From assembly GCA_027061865.1 (NCBI GenBank), contig JAMOVZ010000254.1, positions 1-9,219 of the forward strand: a stretch of DNA of 9,219 nucleotides, read 5' to 3'. The DNA comes from Desulfobacterales bacterium (lineage in GTDB: Bacteria; Desulfobacterota; DSM-4660; Desulfatiglandales; Desulfatiglandaceae). This document shows positions 1 to 6,740 of this stretch, piece after piece. The position numbers and the translations under genes are program-made. Numbering within the stretch: position 1 is the stretch's first letter; each line of letters opens with the position of its first letter. The notes beneath the pieces are model-generated. The model was not told the DNA's origin and made no database searches. It worked only from the letters and a program-made list of their open reading frames with translations.

Positions 1-116
1 AGAATGTCAAGGGAAGCAGTTATGATCTTTTTAATTATTTTGAGAGGGGAACTTATTAAAATCTGTTAATGGAAATGACTCATAAACCAGGGAAAACAAT
101 GAATTGTTAAATTTTA
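1..116. other. A+T-rich non-coding end of the window
   Basis: This stretch follows the last stop and is clearly richer in A and T than the genes. No frame of note is seen. A 5-bp hairpin at 95-108 (AACAA and TTGTT around a four-base loop) is too weak to call a terminator. Confidence 0.4.
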
Positions 117-212
117 CTATATATATCCTTTTTGTCCTAAATAAAGGAGGATCTCTTGGGCTGCCTCATCCGGGGTCATATGGGTAGTATCCAGCCTTAC
201 TTCTAGCCGAGG
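117..212 (-). pseudogene. C-terminal tail of a P-loop kinase-like protein (APS kinase-like), fused after the dehydrogenase remnant
   Basis: In a frame one base away from the corrected dehydrogenase frame, the minus strand reads PRLEVRLDTTHMTPDEAAQ and then EILLYLGQKGYI to a TAG at 117-119. The pattern of a short strand ending in DTT, then MTPDEAAQEIL, then a terminal KGYI matches the last 30 or so residues of adenylylsulfate kinases and related small P-loop kinases. Part of the same frame stays open upstream to about 260, with ATG at 224 and 215, but there it overlaps recognisable dehydrogenase sequence. The junction is therefore placed near 205-222. The P-loop and nucleotide domain are absent, so this is a 3' gene fragment left by a deletion. 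The exact kinase type is uncertain from such a short piece. Confidence 0.45.
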
Positions 213-691
213 CATATGCACCATGGCCCACCTGCCCTTCGAACGCTGCACCGGACGACACGTTTATTGTCAGTCCCTTTTCTCCTTCTTGATTGGGGCT
301 GTTTTTTCATCATCGAAACAACCCATAGGATAACATGATAAACGCCCAGCAAATTAATTCGTGTCTGACGGTTAAACGCTACTGGATCTCCATCAGTTAC
401 GTCGGCCGTTTTCACCCTGCCCCCGATTCCTGCACAATTGACAAGGGCACTGATTCCCCTAAATCTTTCGTGCACTTTTTGTGAGGCATGTTTCACTGAG
501 TTTTCATTCCCAACATCAACGCGGCAAAAACAGGCCTTCCTCCCCAATGCTTTTTCCAGAGCCTTTGCGGTTTCATTGTCCAAGTCTAAAATGGCCGCAT
601 TAGCACTCTGGTTCACCAAACGTCTGCATGTAGCGCTTTCCAGTCCAGAAGCGCCACCAGTAACAACAACTGTAATATCCTCCAGCTCCAT
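205..691 (-). pseudogene. Short-chain dehydrogenase/reductase, frameshifted and 3'-truncated
   Basis: The reading begins at ATG 691, with AAAGGG three bases upstream, and resembles NAD-dependent 3-hydroxyacyl-CoA dehydrogenase-type short-chain dehydrogenases (normally about 255 residues). Visible are the cofactor motif TGGASGL (11-17), D36 ending the second strand (NAD preference), NCAG (85-88) and N113 in the RINLLG segment. The last glycine of TGxxxGxG is replaced by E18. At a run of six A (plus-strand T at 302-307) the frame slips: removing one A restores MMKNSPNQEGEKG and then VSSGAAFEGQVGHGAYASA, including the catalytic serine and tyrosine. Homology ends there, just before the catalytic lysine position, and unrelated coding follows. 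Uncorrected, the frame ends at 203 after 162 residues. The slip could be a sequencing error, but the truncation could not. The loss of the C-terminal half makes activity very unlikely. Confidence 0.8.
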
Positions 692-745
692 AAACCCTTT
701 GCCAGCCTGCCGGTTCTCACAAGAACATCCTCTAAAATATTGATC

Positions 746-2683
746 TTATGGATTTGATTTGAAATTCATGTCTTCAAACGCTTGATATATGACAGCCCCT
801 TCCACATCCCTAGGAAGCGGCCAGTCCATAAGATAGCACATGGTAGGAACGACATCTGTCAACCATACCGTCCTTTCAAGACGAAAACCTTTCTTTATGC
901 CGGGTCCAGATATCATTAGCAATGGCTGTACCTTCCCTATTCCATACTCGGCAGTGGATAGATGTGGTCCGTGCTGCTGGTTGCCAAACCATGGGTAAGT
1001 GGCATAGACGACATCCCCTACCATGTCACCGTGGAGACCTAGTAGCCTGGCATCCTTCTTTGTAAGGGCAAGGGCAACAGGCCTTTTTCCTGTAACAGGG
1101 TCCACATATGTATAAAGGGCATCAATGATTTGTTGCTGGACCTTTTCATAATCCGAAGGTTCCACAATGCCCTCAGGATCCCTTCCTTTCAAATTGATAT
1201 AGATATAACTGCAGTTCTGAGGCATGGCCACTGATTTCTTAGGGTCAGGGTCCCACGAATACCAATCCCACATCTCCCCGAATCTACCATAATCCTTTCC
1301 TAGCCCCTTACCTTCCTCTTTCAGGACCGTCAGGCCTGCATTTATGAGTGGTTCATATGGATTGAACATAGGGCCATCAGGGGTGGCACCATGATCGGAT
1401 ACCACAAATACCAGAGTATCATCATCAATTAGATCCAGTATCCTGCCTAACAGCTCATCCTGAGACTGATGGATCTTCCTGTGAACCTCCCAGGCGAGAT
1501 CATATTCTTCTTTGGTCTTGGCAAGGTTTGGGTCTAATCCATTAATATTGATATGATATGTAAAATCAATTGCATGAGAATGCATGTAGAAAAGATCCCA
1601 ATCTCCGTCCTTCAAAAGATAACCCGCGGCTTCTGCCATCCAGTTATCATTCATGTGGCTTACTTCAAGATAGGTATCCCAATCAAACCATCCAAGGGCC
1701 TTTCCTAACACCCCGGAAGTCGTGGCAATCAGTGCATCGTCAGATGCCGAGTTTTCTATTTCTTGCAGTGCTTCAGGGGGGGCGCTGAACTCTCTGTAAT
1801 ATATTTCCGATAGGGGTGTAAACGCCGTCAAATAGAGGCGAAAGTCTTTGGCGTCCCTTGAAAGTTCGATGAGCTTACATCGGAAGCTTACTTCGACCTC
1901 TAACCCGTTTTCAAGTTTTATAGTTGTTCTGATCTTGTCGCTCCATTGTCCGACCTTCAAGGTACATAAGGTATCCCTTAGATCCTTTGAACGGCATAAA
2001 GTGATCTGGTCGTAGCCGGCATCGCCAGTTTTTTCTGCCAACACATGCCATGTCATAGGCAACGGTTTTATCATGGCCCTCACGAAATTGAGATTCGCCT
2101 CAAGCTCCAAAGGCTGAGCAGCCTCATTAAGCCCGCCCGACCATCCCCTTGCCTCCCTGAAGGCGCTTTTGATCCCCAGGATGTAGTCTTTAGTGCTGAT
2201 AACCTTGTCTATCCCTAGTCTGTCTTGGTATTCAAAGAGCCAAAACCCATCCCGATGATCCCCCACAACGACACCTCTTCCCCCTATTACAATGCCGTTT
2301 CTCATCTTGGAAGGCCACGAACCAGGATAGTTTAACAACATACATCTCTTGCCAATCCTATCTAGTGCATCCCAAACACACTCCGCCTTAACACGCTCGG
2401 AACTGAATGCTTGAACAGTGTTTTGAGTGTTGCGCGTCGTACCTGGTATTGGCACCCAAAAATCGGTCACGTTGTGGGTGCCAACCGAGGCACCAGTGGC
2501 AATGCAAGCCCAGTTAGGTGGAGTAATTGTAGGGAAAGGGGCCATACAATTGGTGGCAAATGTTCCTCTATCAAGTATCTTCTTAAAGTTCGGCATCACC
2601 CCCTCTTCGATATGCTTTAAAATCAAATGGGGCTGAGCGCAATCGAAGCCTAGGACCGCGGCCTTTTTTGGTCTTTTAATCAT
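746..2683 (-). CDS. Type I phosphodiesterase/nucleotide pyrophosphatase family protein (alkaline phosphatase superfamily)
   Basis: This 645-residue metal-dependent hydrolase has no signal peptide or membrane segment, so it is probably cytoplasmic. The binuclear metal site can be traced: D14 in LGFDCAQP, the probable nucleophile T54 in TITPPNW (compare T-F-P-N in nucleotide pyrophosphatases), D373 and H377 in AIDFTYH, D430 and H431 in VVSDHG, and H571 or H574 in QQHGPH. GPGIKKG and TDVVPTMCYLMDWPLPRDVEG are typical of the C-terminal end. The core is interrupted by a long segment, about 150-345, rich in predicted strands, which is probably a substrate-selecting insert. Members hydrolyse phosphodiesters, phosphonates or pyrophosphates; the substrate here is unknown. 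GAGGAG lies eight bases before the ATG, and the gene follows the TRAP permease by 42 bases, so it is likely in the same transcript. A link to the imported compound is inference only. Confidence 0.85.
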   Translation of the reverse strand: MIKRPKKAAVLGFDCAQPHLILKHIEEGVMPNFKKILDRGTFATNCMAPFPTITPPNWACIATGASVGTHNVTDFWVPIPGTTRNTQNTVQAFSSERVKAECVWDALDRIGKRCMLLNYPGSWPSKMRNGIVIGGRGVVVGDHRDGFWLFEYQDRLGIDKVISTKDYILGIKSAFREARGWSGGLNEAAQPLELEANLNFVRAMIKPLPMTWHVLAEKTGDAGYDQITLCRSKDLRDTLCTLKVGQWSDKIRTTIKLENGLEVEVSFRCKLIELSRDAKDFRLYLTAFTPLSEIYYREFSAPPEALQEIENSASDDALIATTSGVLGKALGWFDWDTYLEVSHMNDNWMAEAAGYLLKDGDWDLFYMHSHAIDFTYHININGLDPNLAKTKEEYDLAWEVHRKIHQSQDELLGRILDLIDDDTLVFVVSDHGATPDGPMFNPYEPLINAGLTVLKEEGKGLGKDYGRFGEMWDWYSWDPDPKKSVAMPQNCSYIYINLKGRDPEGIVEPSDYEKVQQQIIDALYTYVDPVTGKRPVALALTKKDARLLGLHGDMVGDVVYATYPWFGNQQHGPHLSTAEYGIGKVQPLLMISGPGIKKGFRLERTVWLTDVVPTMCYLMDWPLPRDVEGAVIYQAFEDMNFKSNP

Positions 2684-2725
2684 TTTTATTGCTCCTCATT
2701 TAAATTTTGACTTCAACCTAACTAA

Positions 2726-4675
2726 TTATAAGGCAATTGGGGCAAGAACATGCATGGAATTAGGCAAAAGCGTAGCAAGCCAAGGAAAGACAACCAGTAA
2801 AAATATTATCAAAATCTCTATAATAATAAATGGTATTATCCCTCTGAAAATCTCCATCATTGGTACATCTCCTGCAACACCGTGAATAACGAAAACGTTA
2901 ATTCCAATTGGGGGGGTAATTTGACCCATCTCCATAATAATGACCATAATTACCCCAAACCAGATAGGATCAAATCCGAGCATCTTAATTGTCGGAAATA
3001 GAATCGGGAGTGTCAGCATGATCATGGGAATAATATTCATGAGCATACCAAGAACCACATAAAAAAAGAGTATAAAAACAAAGAGCAAATAACGTGATAC
3101 AGGAAGACCGCTTAAAAAAGAGGCAAGCTGCATAGGCAGATCCGTAAGGGTAACAAAATAGCCTAAAAGTGATACGCCAATTAGGATGGCAAAGATCATT
3201 CCTGTCATCTGGGTGGCTTTAAGAATCGCGGTTAAAAATCGATTCCAATCAAAATTTTTGGAAAGAAGAGCTATAAGCAAGGCACCGATCACTCCCACTC
3301 CACCTGCTTCGGTTGGTGTTATGTAACCTGAATATATCCCACCAATTACTATTCCAAAAAGTATAGCAACCTGCCAAACATCACGAAGTGATCGCAATTT
3401 TTCATGGCATGAGCTTTTAGGTGCCTTCGGGCCCAAAGATGGATTCAGTAAACACCGAATAAGCACTACTAAAACAAATCCAATAGTAAGGAGGATTCCA
3501 GGAATAATGCCCGCCATAAATAACTTCCCTATGGACTGTTCTGTCACGATAGCATAGGCAATAAATCCAATACTGGGTGGAATCAAGATCCCCAGTGTCC
3601 CTCCGGCTGCCACAGATCCAGTAGCCAAAGACGGATCATACCCATACCTTTTCATCTCTGGAAGAGAAACAGATCCCATTGTGGCTGCGGTTGCCATGCT
3701 GTCGCCGCTAATAGCCGCGAAGCCCGCACACCCAATGATCGTCCCAATGGCAAGACCTCCCGGCATTCTGCCAAAGAACTTGTTACCAAAACTGTAGAGC
3801 TTTTTTCCAATCCCTGCCTCAAGACAGAAAAAACCCATGAGTATAAAAAAAGGCACCACACAATAGTAATAATGTGCAACTGAGTCATATGCGTTCATCT
3901 TTAAGAGTGTTAAGGCAAGGTCTAGATCTCTTAGATACCATATTCCAATAAAACCGATCAGTATCATGGAAAAGGCCACTGGAAAGCCGATGATCAACAT
4001 CAAGAGCATAAGTCCAATAAACAATACGCTTACCCCAACCCCACTCATGTCAATGTCAATAATTTTTAGCAAGCAGGGGATCACAATGAGAGCACTACCT
4101 ATAAGCAATCCAAGAGATATCCAGGCCAAAGGTTTTTTAAACGCAGTTAGGATTTCTGATATGGAGTGGATTAGGCTTGTTATCATACCAAGACTCACAA
4201 GCAAACACCCCAAGGCTGATACAAGAAGAATGGGATATAGGGGGAGATAAGTTACAGTAGTTGCTTCACCTACTTTATAAGACTCAATTGCACGGCCAAT
4301 CAAACACAAGGTCATAACTAAAAAGATCACGAAGCCCAAAAATGAAAACAGGAATTCTAGAAGCCTTTTGTGATTGGGAGAAAGTCTAGCGCTCAGTATA
4401 TCCACACTTACATGGCCTTTTTGGAGCAAGGTGTAAGAAAGGCTTAAAAATCCCATGGTCACCAACATAAAGGTCTCATATTCTATCATGCCAACGAGAG
4501 GTTTCTTGAACAGATGGGTGGCTGCAAGATCCACAATAATTCCTATAGACATAATTACCGAAACAATACCGCTCAAGTAGCCTGCATAAAGGCTTAAGCG
4601 CTTAACCACTCCTTCTATGAAGAAACCAGAAACCTCAAGAGATGGCTTTTCAACCTTTGAGTCTATTTTCTCCAT
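2726..4675 (-). CDS. dctM: TRAP transporter fused small and large permease (DctQM)
   Basis: This 649-residue integral membrane protein fuses both TRAP membrane subunits. Residues 1-about 178 are the DctQ part, with four hydrophobic segments near 30-50, 65-85, 105-128 and 145-170, and the GHVSVDIL motif after the second. A linking helix (about 185-205) leads to the DctM part (about 212-649). There the family hallmarks are VPFFILMG, GCAGFAAISGDSMATA (SGDS at 323-326), PEMKRYGYDP, LGILIPPS (361-368), YSGYITPTEAGG and ITPPIGINVFV. DctM carries the substrate and sodium through the inner membrane by an elevator mechanism; DctQ is its scaffold. GGGGAG lies four bases before the ATG. Fused QM proteins are a known variant and their total length is close to this one. 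The gene overlaps dctP and is followed 42 bases later by the phosphodiesterase gene. Confidence 0.94.
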   Translation of the reverse strand: MEKIDSKVEKPSLEVSGFFIEGVVKRLSLYAGYLSGIVSVIMSIGIIVDLAATHLFKKPLVGMIEYETFMLVTMGFLSLSYTLLQKGHVSVDILSARLSPNHKRLLEFLFSFLGFVIFLVMTLCLIGRAIESYKVGEATTVTYLPLYPILLVSALGCLLVSLGMITSLIHSISEILTAFKKPLAWISLGLLIGSALIVIPCLLKIIDIDMSGVGVSVLFIGLMLLMLIIGFPVAFSMILIGFIGIWYLRDLDLALTLLKMNAYDSVAHYYYCVVPFFILMGFFCLEAGIGKKLYSFGNKFFGRMPGGLAIGTIIGCAGFAAISGDSMATAATMGSVSLPEMKRYGYDPSLATGSVAAGGTLGILIPPSIGFIAYAIVTEQSIGKLFMAGIIPGILLTIGFVLVVLIRCLLNPSLGPKAPKSSCHEKLRSLRDVWQVAILFGIVIGGIYSGYITPTEAGGVGVIGALLIALLSKNFDWNRFLTAILKATQMTGMIFAILIGVSLLGYFVTLTDLPMQLASFLSGLPVSRYLLFVFILFFYVVLGMLMNIIPMIMLTLPILFPTIKMLGFDPIWFGVIMVIIMEMGQITPPIGINVFVIHGVAGDVPMMEIFRGIIPFIIIEILIIFLLVVFPWLATLLPNSMHVLAPIAL

Positions 4676-5733
4676 CTATCTCCCCACCAATCTGATGCAG
4701 TTAAGGGAGCGGCCTTCATTTCAGCAGCTATTGATTTCACCCTATTCAATATAGCCTCGCCATTAAGGCCTCTTGACTTCATGAGCTTGAACCAGTCATC
4801 ATAAATAGGCTGAACTTTTGCTCGCCATCTGGCTTTTTCAGAAGCCGGGAGATAGTAAATATTATCCCCTCTTTCTTTCAGCTGTTTAAGCAAGTACTCC
4901 CGTCTATTATCCACAACAGTTCCTAGAAATGAGGTAACAGAAGGCTTCATCTCCTCAAAAACCTTTTGGATATCCGGCGGCAAAGAATTCCATGTTTTCA
5001 AGCTCATGGCCAATGGAATTAGGCCTAGAGTTGCATTCATGATACAGTGGTTGTTGAGCACATCAGTAAGCTTGTATGCTGCAAGGGGGGCCGTAGGAAA
5101 TAGAACACCATCAAGGGCCTTTCTTTGAAGAGCCATGTAAAGATCTGTAAGTTTTACATTCCTAGGTGTTCCCCCCAAAAGTTGTATAATCTTGACTGAA
5201 GTCCTTGAGCCTCCCCACAATCTCAAACCCTTCATCTCAGAGAGCGTCTTTGGAGGTGGAACAACCAAGGAAATGTTAGCAAGGTCACTTGCATGAAATC
5301 CCAACATTTTAATTTTTGAATATTCATTTTGGAGTTCTGGAATCGTCTCAACTGCCTTCATATATGTCAGGTCCACCTGGTGGCTGTTCTCAAATAAAAA
5401 TGGCAAGGTAAATACCTGGCTGACAGGAAATTGGCTTTCCTGGGTCCAGATGCCCACACTTGCTACCATATCCACCAGGCCAGTCAAAAGGGCCTTGTAA
5501 GTTTGTGGGGCCTTAACCAGACTTCCTGAATGGTACCATTTGAATTTGATCCTTCCGTTTGTGCGCTTTTCAATTTCCGCACAGTAAGGCAGATAAACAT
5601 TTTGAATAAGATGGCTTTGAATAGGTTCATAGCTTGCGATTTTCAGTTCAATTGTCTCAGCCATGACCGGAGCACCAGAGGCCAAGGCGACCACTACCAA
5701 CACCCCAACAATAAAGAATAATATGTGTTTCAT
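4663..5733 (-). CDS. dctP: TRAP transporter periplasmic solute-binding protein (DctP family)
   Basis: From the ATG at 5733 the protein has 356 residues. It begins with a signal peptide: MKH, a hydrophobic stretch to about residue 22, and a likely cleavage after VMA (25). The mature part starts ETIELKIASYEP, as in DctP proteins. Further family features are LPYCAEIEKRTNGRIKFKWY, the LVDMV segment, LPFLFEN, LSEMKGLRLW (about 164-173) and LTDLYMALQRKALDGV (about 195-210). The protein captures an anionic solute in the periplasm and delivers it to the DctQM permease encoded next. In the conserved KGLKxR motif the arginine that usually salt-bridges the ligand carboxylate is tryptophan (W173); R171 and R177 lie nearby. 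The substrate cannot be deduced. The stop overlaps the permease gene by 13 bases, so expression is coupled. The family is certain. Confidence 0.93.
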   Translation of the reverse strand: MKHILFFIVGVLVVVALASGAPVMAETIELKIASYEPIQSHLIQNVYLPYCAEIEKRTNGRIKFKWYHSGSLVKAPQTYKALLTGLVDMVASVGIWTQESQFPVSQVFTLPFLFENSHQVDLTYMKAVETIPELQNEYSKIKMLGFHASDLANISLVVPPPKTLSEMKGLRLWGGSRTSVKIIQLLGGTPRNVKLTDLYMALQRKALDGVLFPTAPLAAYKLTDVLNNHCIMNATLGLIPLAMSLKTWNSLPPDIQKVFEEMKPSVTSFLGTVVDNRREYLLKQLKERGDNIYYLPASEKARWRAKVQPIYDDWFKLMKSRGLNGEAILNRVKSIAAEMKAAPLTASDWWGDRWRK

Positions 5734-5742
5734 AATCCTAAA

Positions 5743-5747
5743 CCTCC
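5743..5747 (-). promoter_or_regulatory. Ribosome-binding site that sets the dctP start
   Basis: GGAGG on the minus strand lies nine bases before the ATG at 5733. The upstream in-frame TTG at 5781 has no comparable site and would place 16 polar residues in front of a good signal peptide. The start at 5733 is therefore preferred. Confidence 0.75.
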
Positions 5748-5812
5748 ATGTAAAGTTTTGGGTTACGCCACCGGTTTCCAAATAATCCGTGACTTACAAA
5801 CATATTTTAAAC

Positions 5813-5841
5813 AGGATTGTGTTTGGGCTCCACACAACCCT
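5813..5841 (-). terminator. Stem-loop between the acyl-CoA synthetase and TRAP genes (attenuating terminator or processing site)
   Basis: On the minus strand AGGGTTGTGT (5841-5832) and ACACAATCCT (5822-5813) form a 10-bp stem, with one G-U pair, around a 9-base loop. The sequence after it is GTTTAAAATATG, a poor U tract, so a weak or partial terminator or an mRNA-processing or stabilising hairpin fits better than a full stop. It sits 12 bases past the alpha-subunit stop and about 80 bases before the TRAP binding-protein start, in the largest gap among the intact genes from 7959 onwards. One strand pairs better than the other: the G-U pair becomes A-C on the plus strand, which agrees with the direction of transcription. 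Confidence 0.5.
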
Positions 5842-5852
5842 ATGGCCGTCGG

Positions 5853-6740
5853 TCAGGTCAATGATTCCTTTATTTTATTAGGTATGTCGCTTACCCGCTC
5901 TACGACATGGACTCCGCTGTTGGCCAATATCTCCTTTTTTACTGTGGGACGACCGACACCCCCCTCTATGATGGCTCCGGCATGGCCAAATGGGACTCCT
6001 TCAGGCATCTGTTCCATAAACATCCCCGCTACAAAGGCAACCACAGGCTTAGTGAATCGTCCAGAAGAGATCAGATCAGCCGCATCTTCCTCCATGCGCC
6101 CCCCTGGCTCGCAGTAGAGCACCACAGCTTTGGTCTGTTCATCCTGCTCAAAGAGTTCCAGCACCTCCCGGATAGTGGTGCCCACCATGGGATCACCGCC
6201 AATGGACACACAAGTTGACTGACCAATTCCTGCCTGTGTCAGCAAGTTGCCAAGTTCATGATTCATTCCTCCTGAGCGTGAAATTATCCCCACGGGGCCG
6301 GGCGTAAAGAAACGCCAGTCGTTTCCCAAGATGCCGATCTTGGCCTTTCCAGGGCTGATTATGCCGTTTGAGTTGGGGCCAATAATCCGCGTGCCAAGTC
6401 TGTTGGCAATGTGATAAGCTTGGGAAAAATCCCGATAAGGCACCTTTTCAGTTATGACTTGTACCAGCTTGATGCCAGCGTGAGCAGCTTCCAGGATGGC
6501 ATCCATGGCACCCCTGGCTGGAACATAGACCACAGATGTGTTAGCACCGGTAGCATCAACTGCATCGGCCATGGTGTTATAGAGCGGCAAGCCCATAACC
6601 TGCTCACCAGCCCTGCCTGGGACCACACCGCCAACAATCTTGGTTCCGTATTTTAGGCAGTGCTTGGTATCGAACTGGGCCTGATACCCAGTCAGGCCTT
6701 GAACAATGACCTTTGTATTCTCATCTATGAGGATGCTCAT
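5853..6740 (-). CDS. sucD: ADP-forming acyl-CoA synthetase alpha subunit (SucD-like)
   Basis: This 295-residue protein is collinear with SucD. A CoA-binding Rossmann domain opens with SILIDENTKVIVQG and continues through YGTKIVGGVVPG and VVYVPA. A second flavodoxin-like domain carries the phosphorylated histidine in FGHAGAI (H253). CEPGG (E211) matches the GEIGG glutamate that contacts the phosphohistidine. The subunit relays phosphate from the beta-subunit nucleotide site to the acid and then to CoA. Two deviations stand out. The loop normally IGPNCPG reads IGPNSNG (S124 in place of cysteine), and SRSGGMNHEL (154-163) replaces SRSGTLTYE, as in ATP-citrate lyase and citryl-CoA synthetase. The length is that of SucD, without the extra length of citryl-CoA synthetase small subunits. 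GGAG lies close before the ATG, inside the beta gene (6745-6748 reads GGAG on the minus strand), and the two genes overlap, so they are translated together. Confidence 0.92.
   Translation of the reverse strand: MSILIDENTKVIVQGLTGYQAQFDTKHCLKYGTKIVGGVVPGRAGEQVMGLPLYNTMADAVDATGANTSVVYVPARGAMDAILEAAHAGIKLVQVITEKVPYRDFSQAYHIANRLGTRIIGPNSNGIISPGKAKIGILGNDWRFFTPGPVGIISRSGGMNHELGNLLTQAGIGQSTCVSIGGDPMVGTTIREVLELFEQDEQTKAVVLYCEPGGRMEEDAADLISSGRFTKPVVAFVAGMFMEQMPEGVPFGHAGAIIEGGVGRPTVKKEILANSGVHVVERVSDIPNKIKESLT

Noticed and set aside
95..108. Small hairpin as a terminator for the minus-strand transcript
   Set aside because: Only five A/T-rich base pairs and no adjacent U tract.
438..743. Plus-strand open frame of 101 codons opposite the dehydrogenase remnant
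   Set aside because: It mirrors the dehydrogenase sequence, has no recognisable motif, and runs against every supported gene in the window.
5734..5781. Upstream TTG start for the TRAP binding protein, adding 16 residues
   Set aside because: The ATG at 5733 has GGAGG at a good distance and begins directly with a typical signal peptide.
5725..6117. Plus-strand open frame of 130 codons opposite dctP and the alpha subunit
   Set aside because: Much of its length is antisense to the conserved alpha-subunit coding sequence, and its translation shows no family pattern and no ribosome site.
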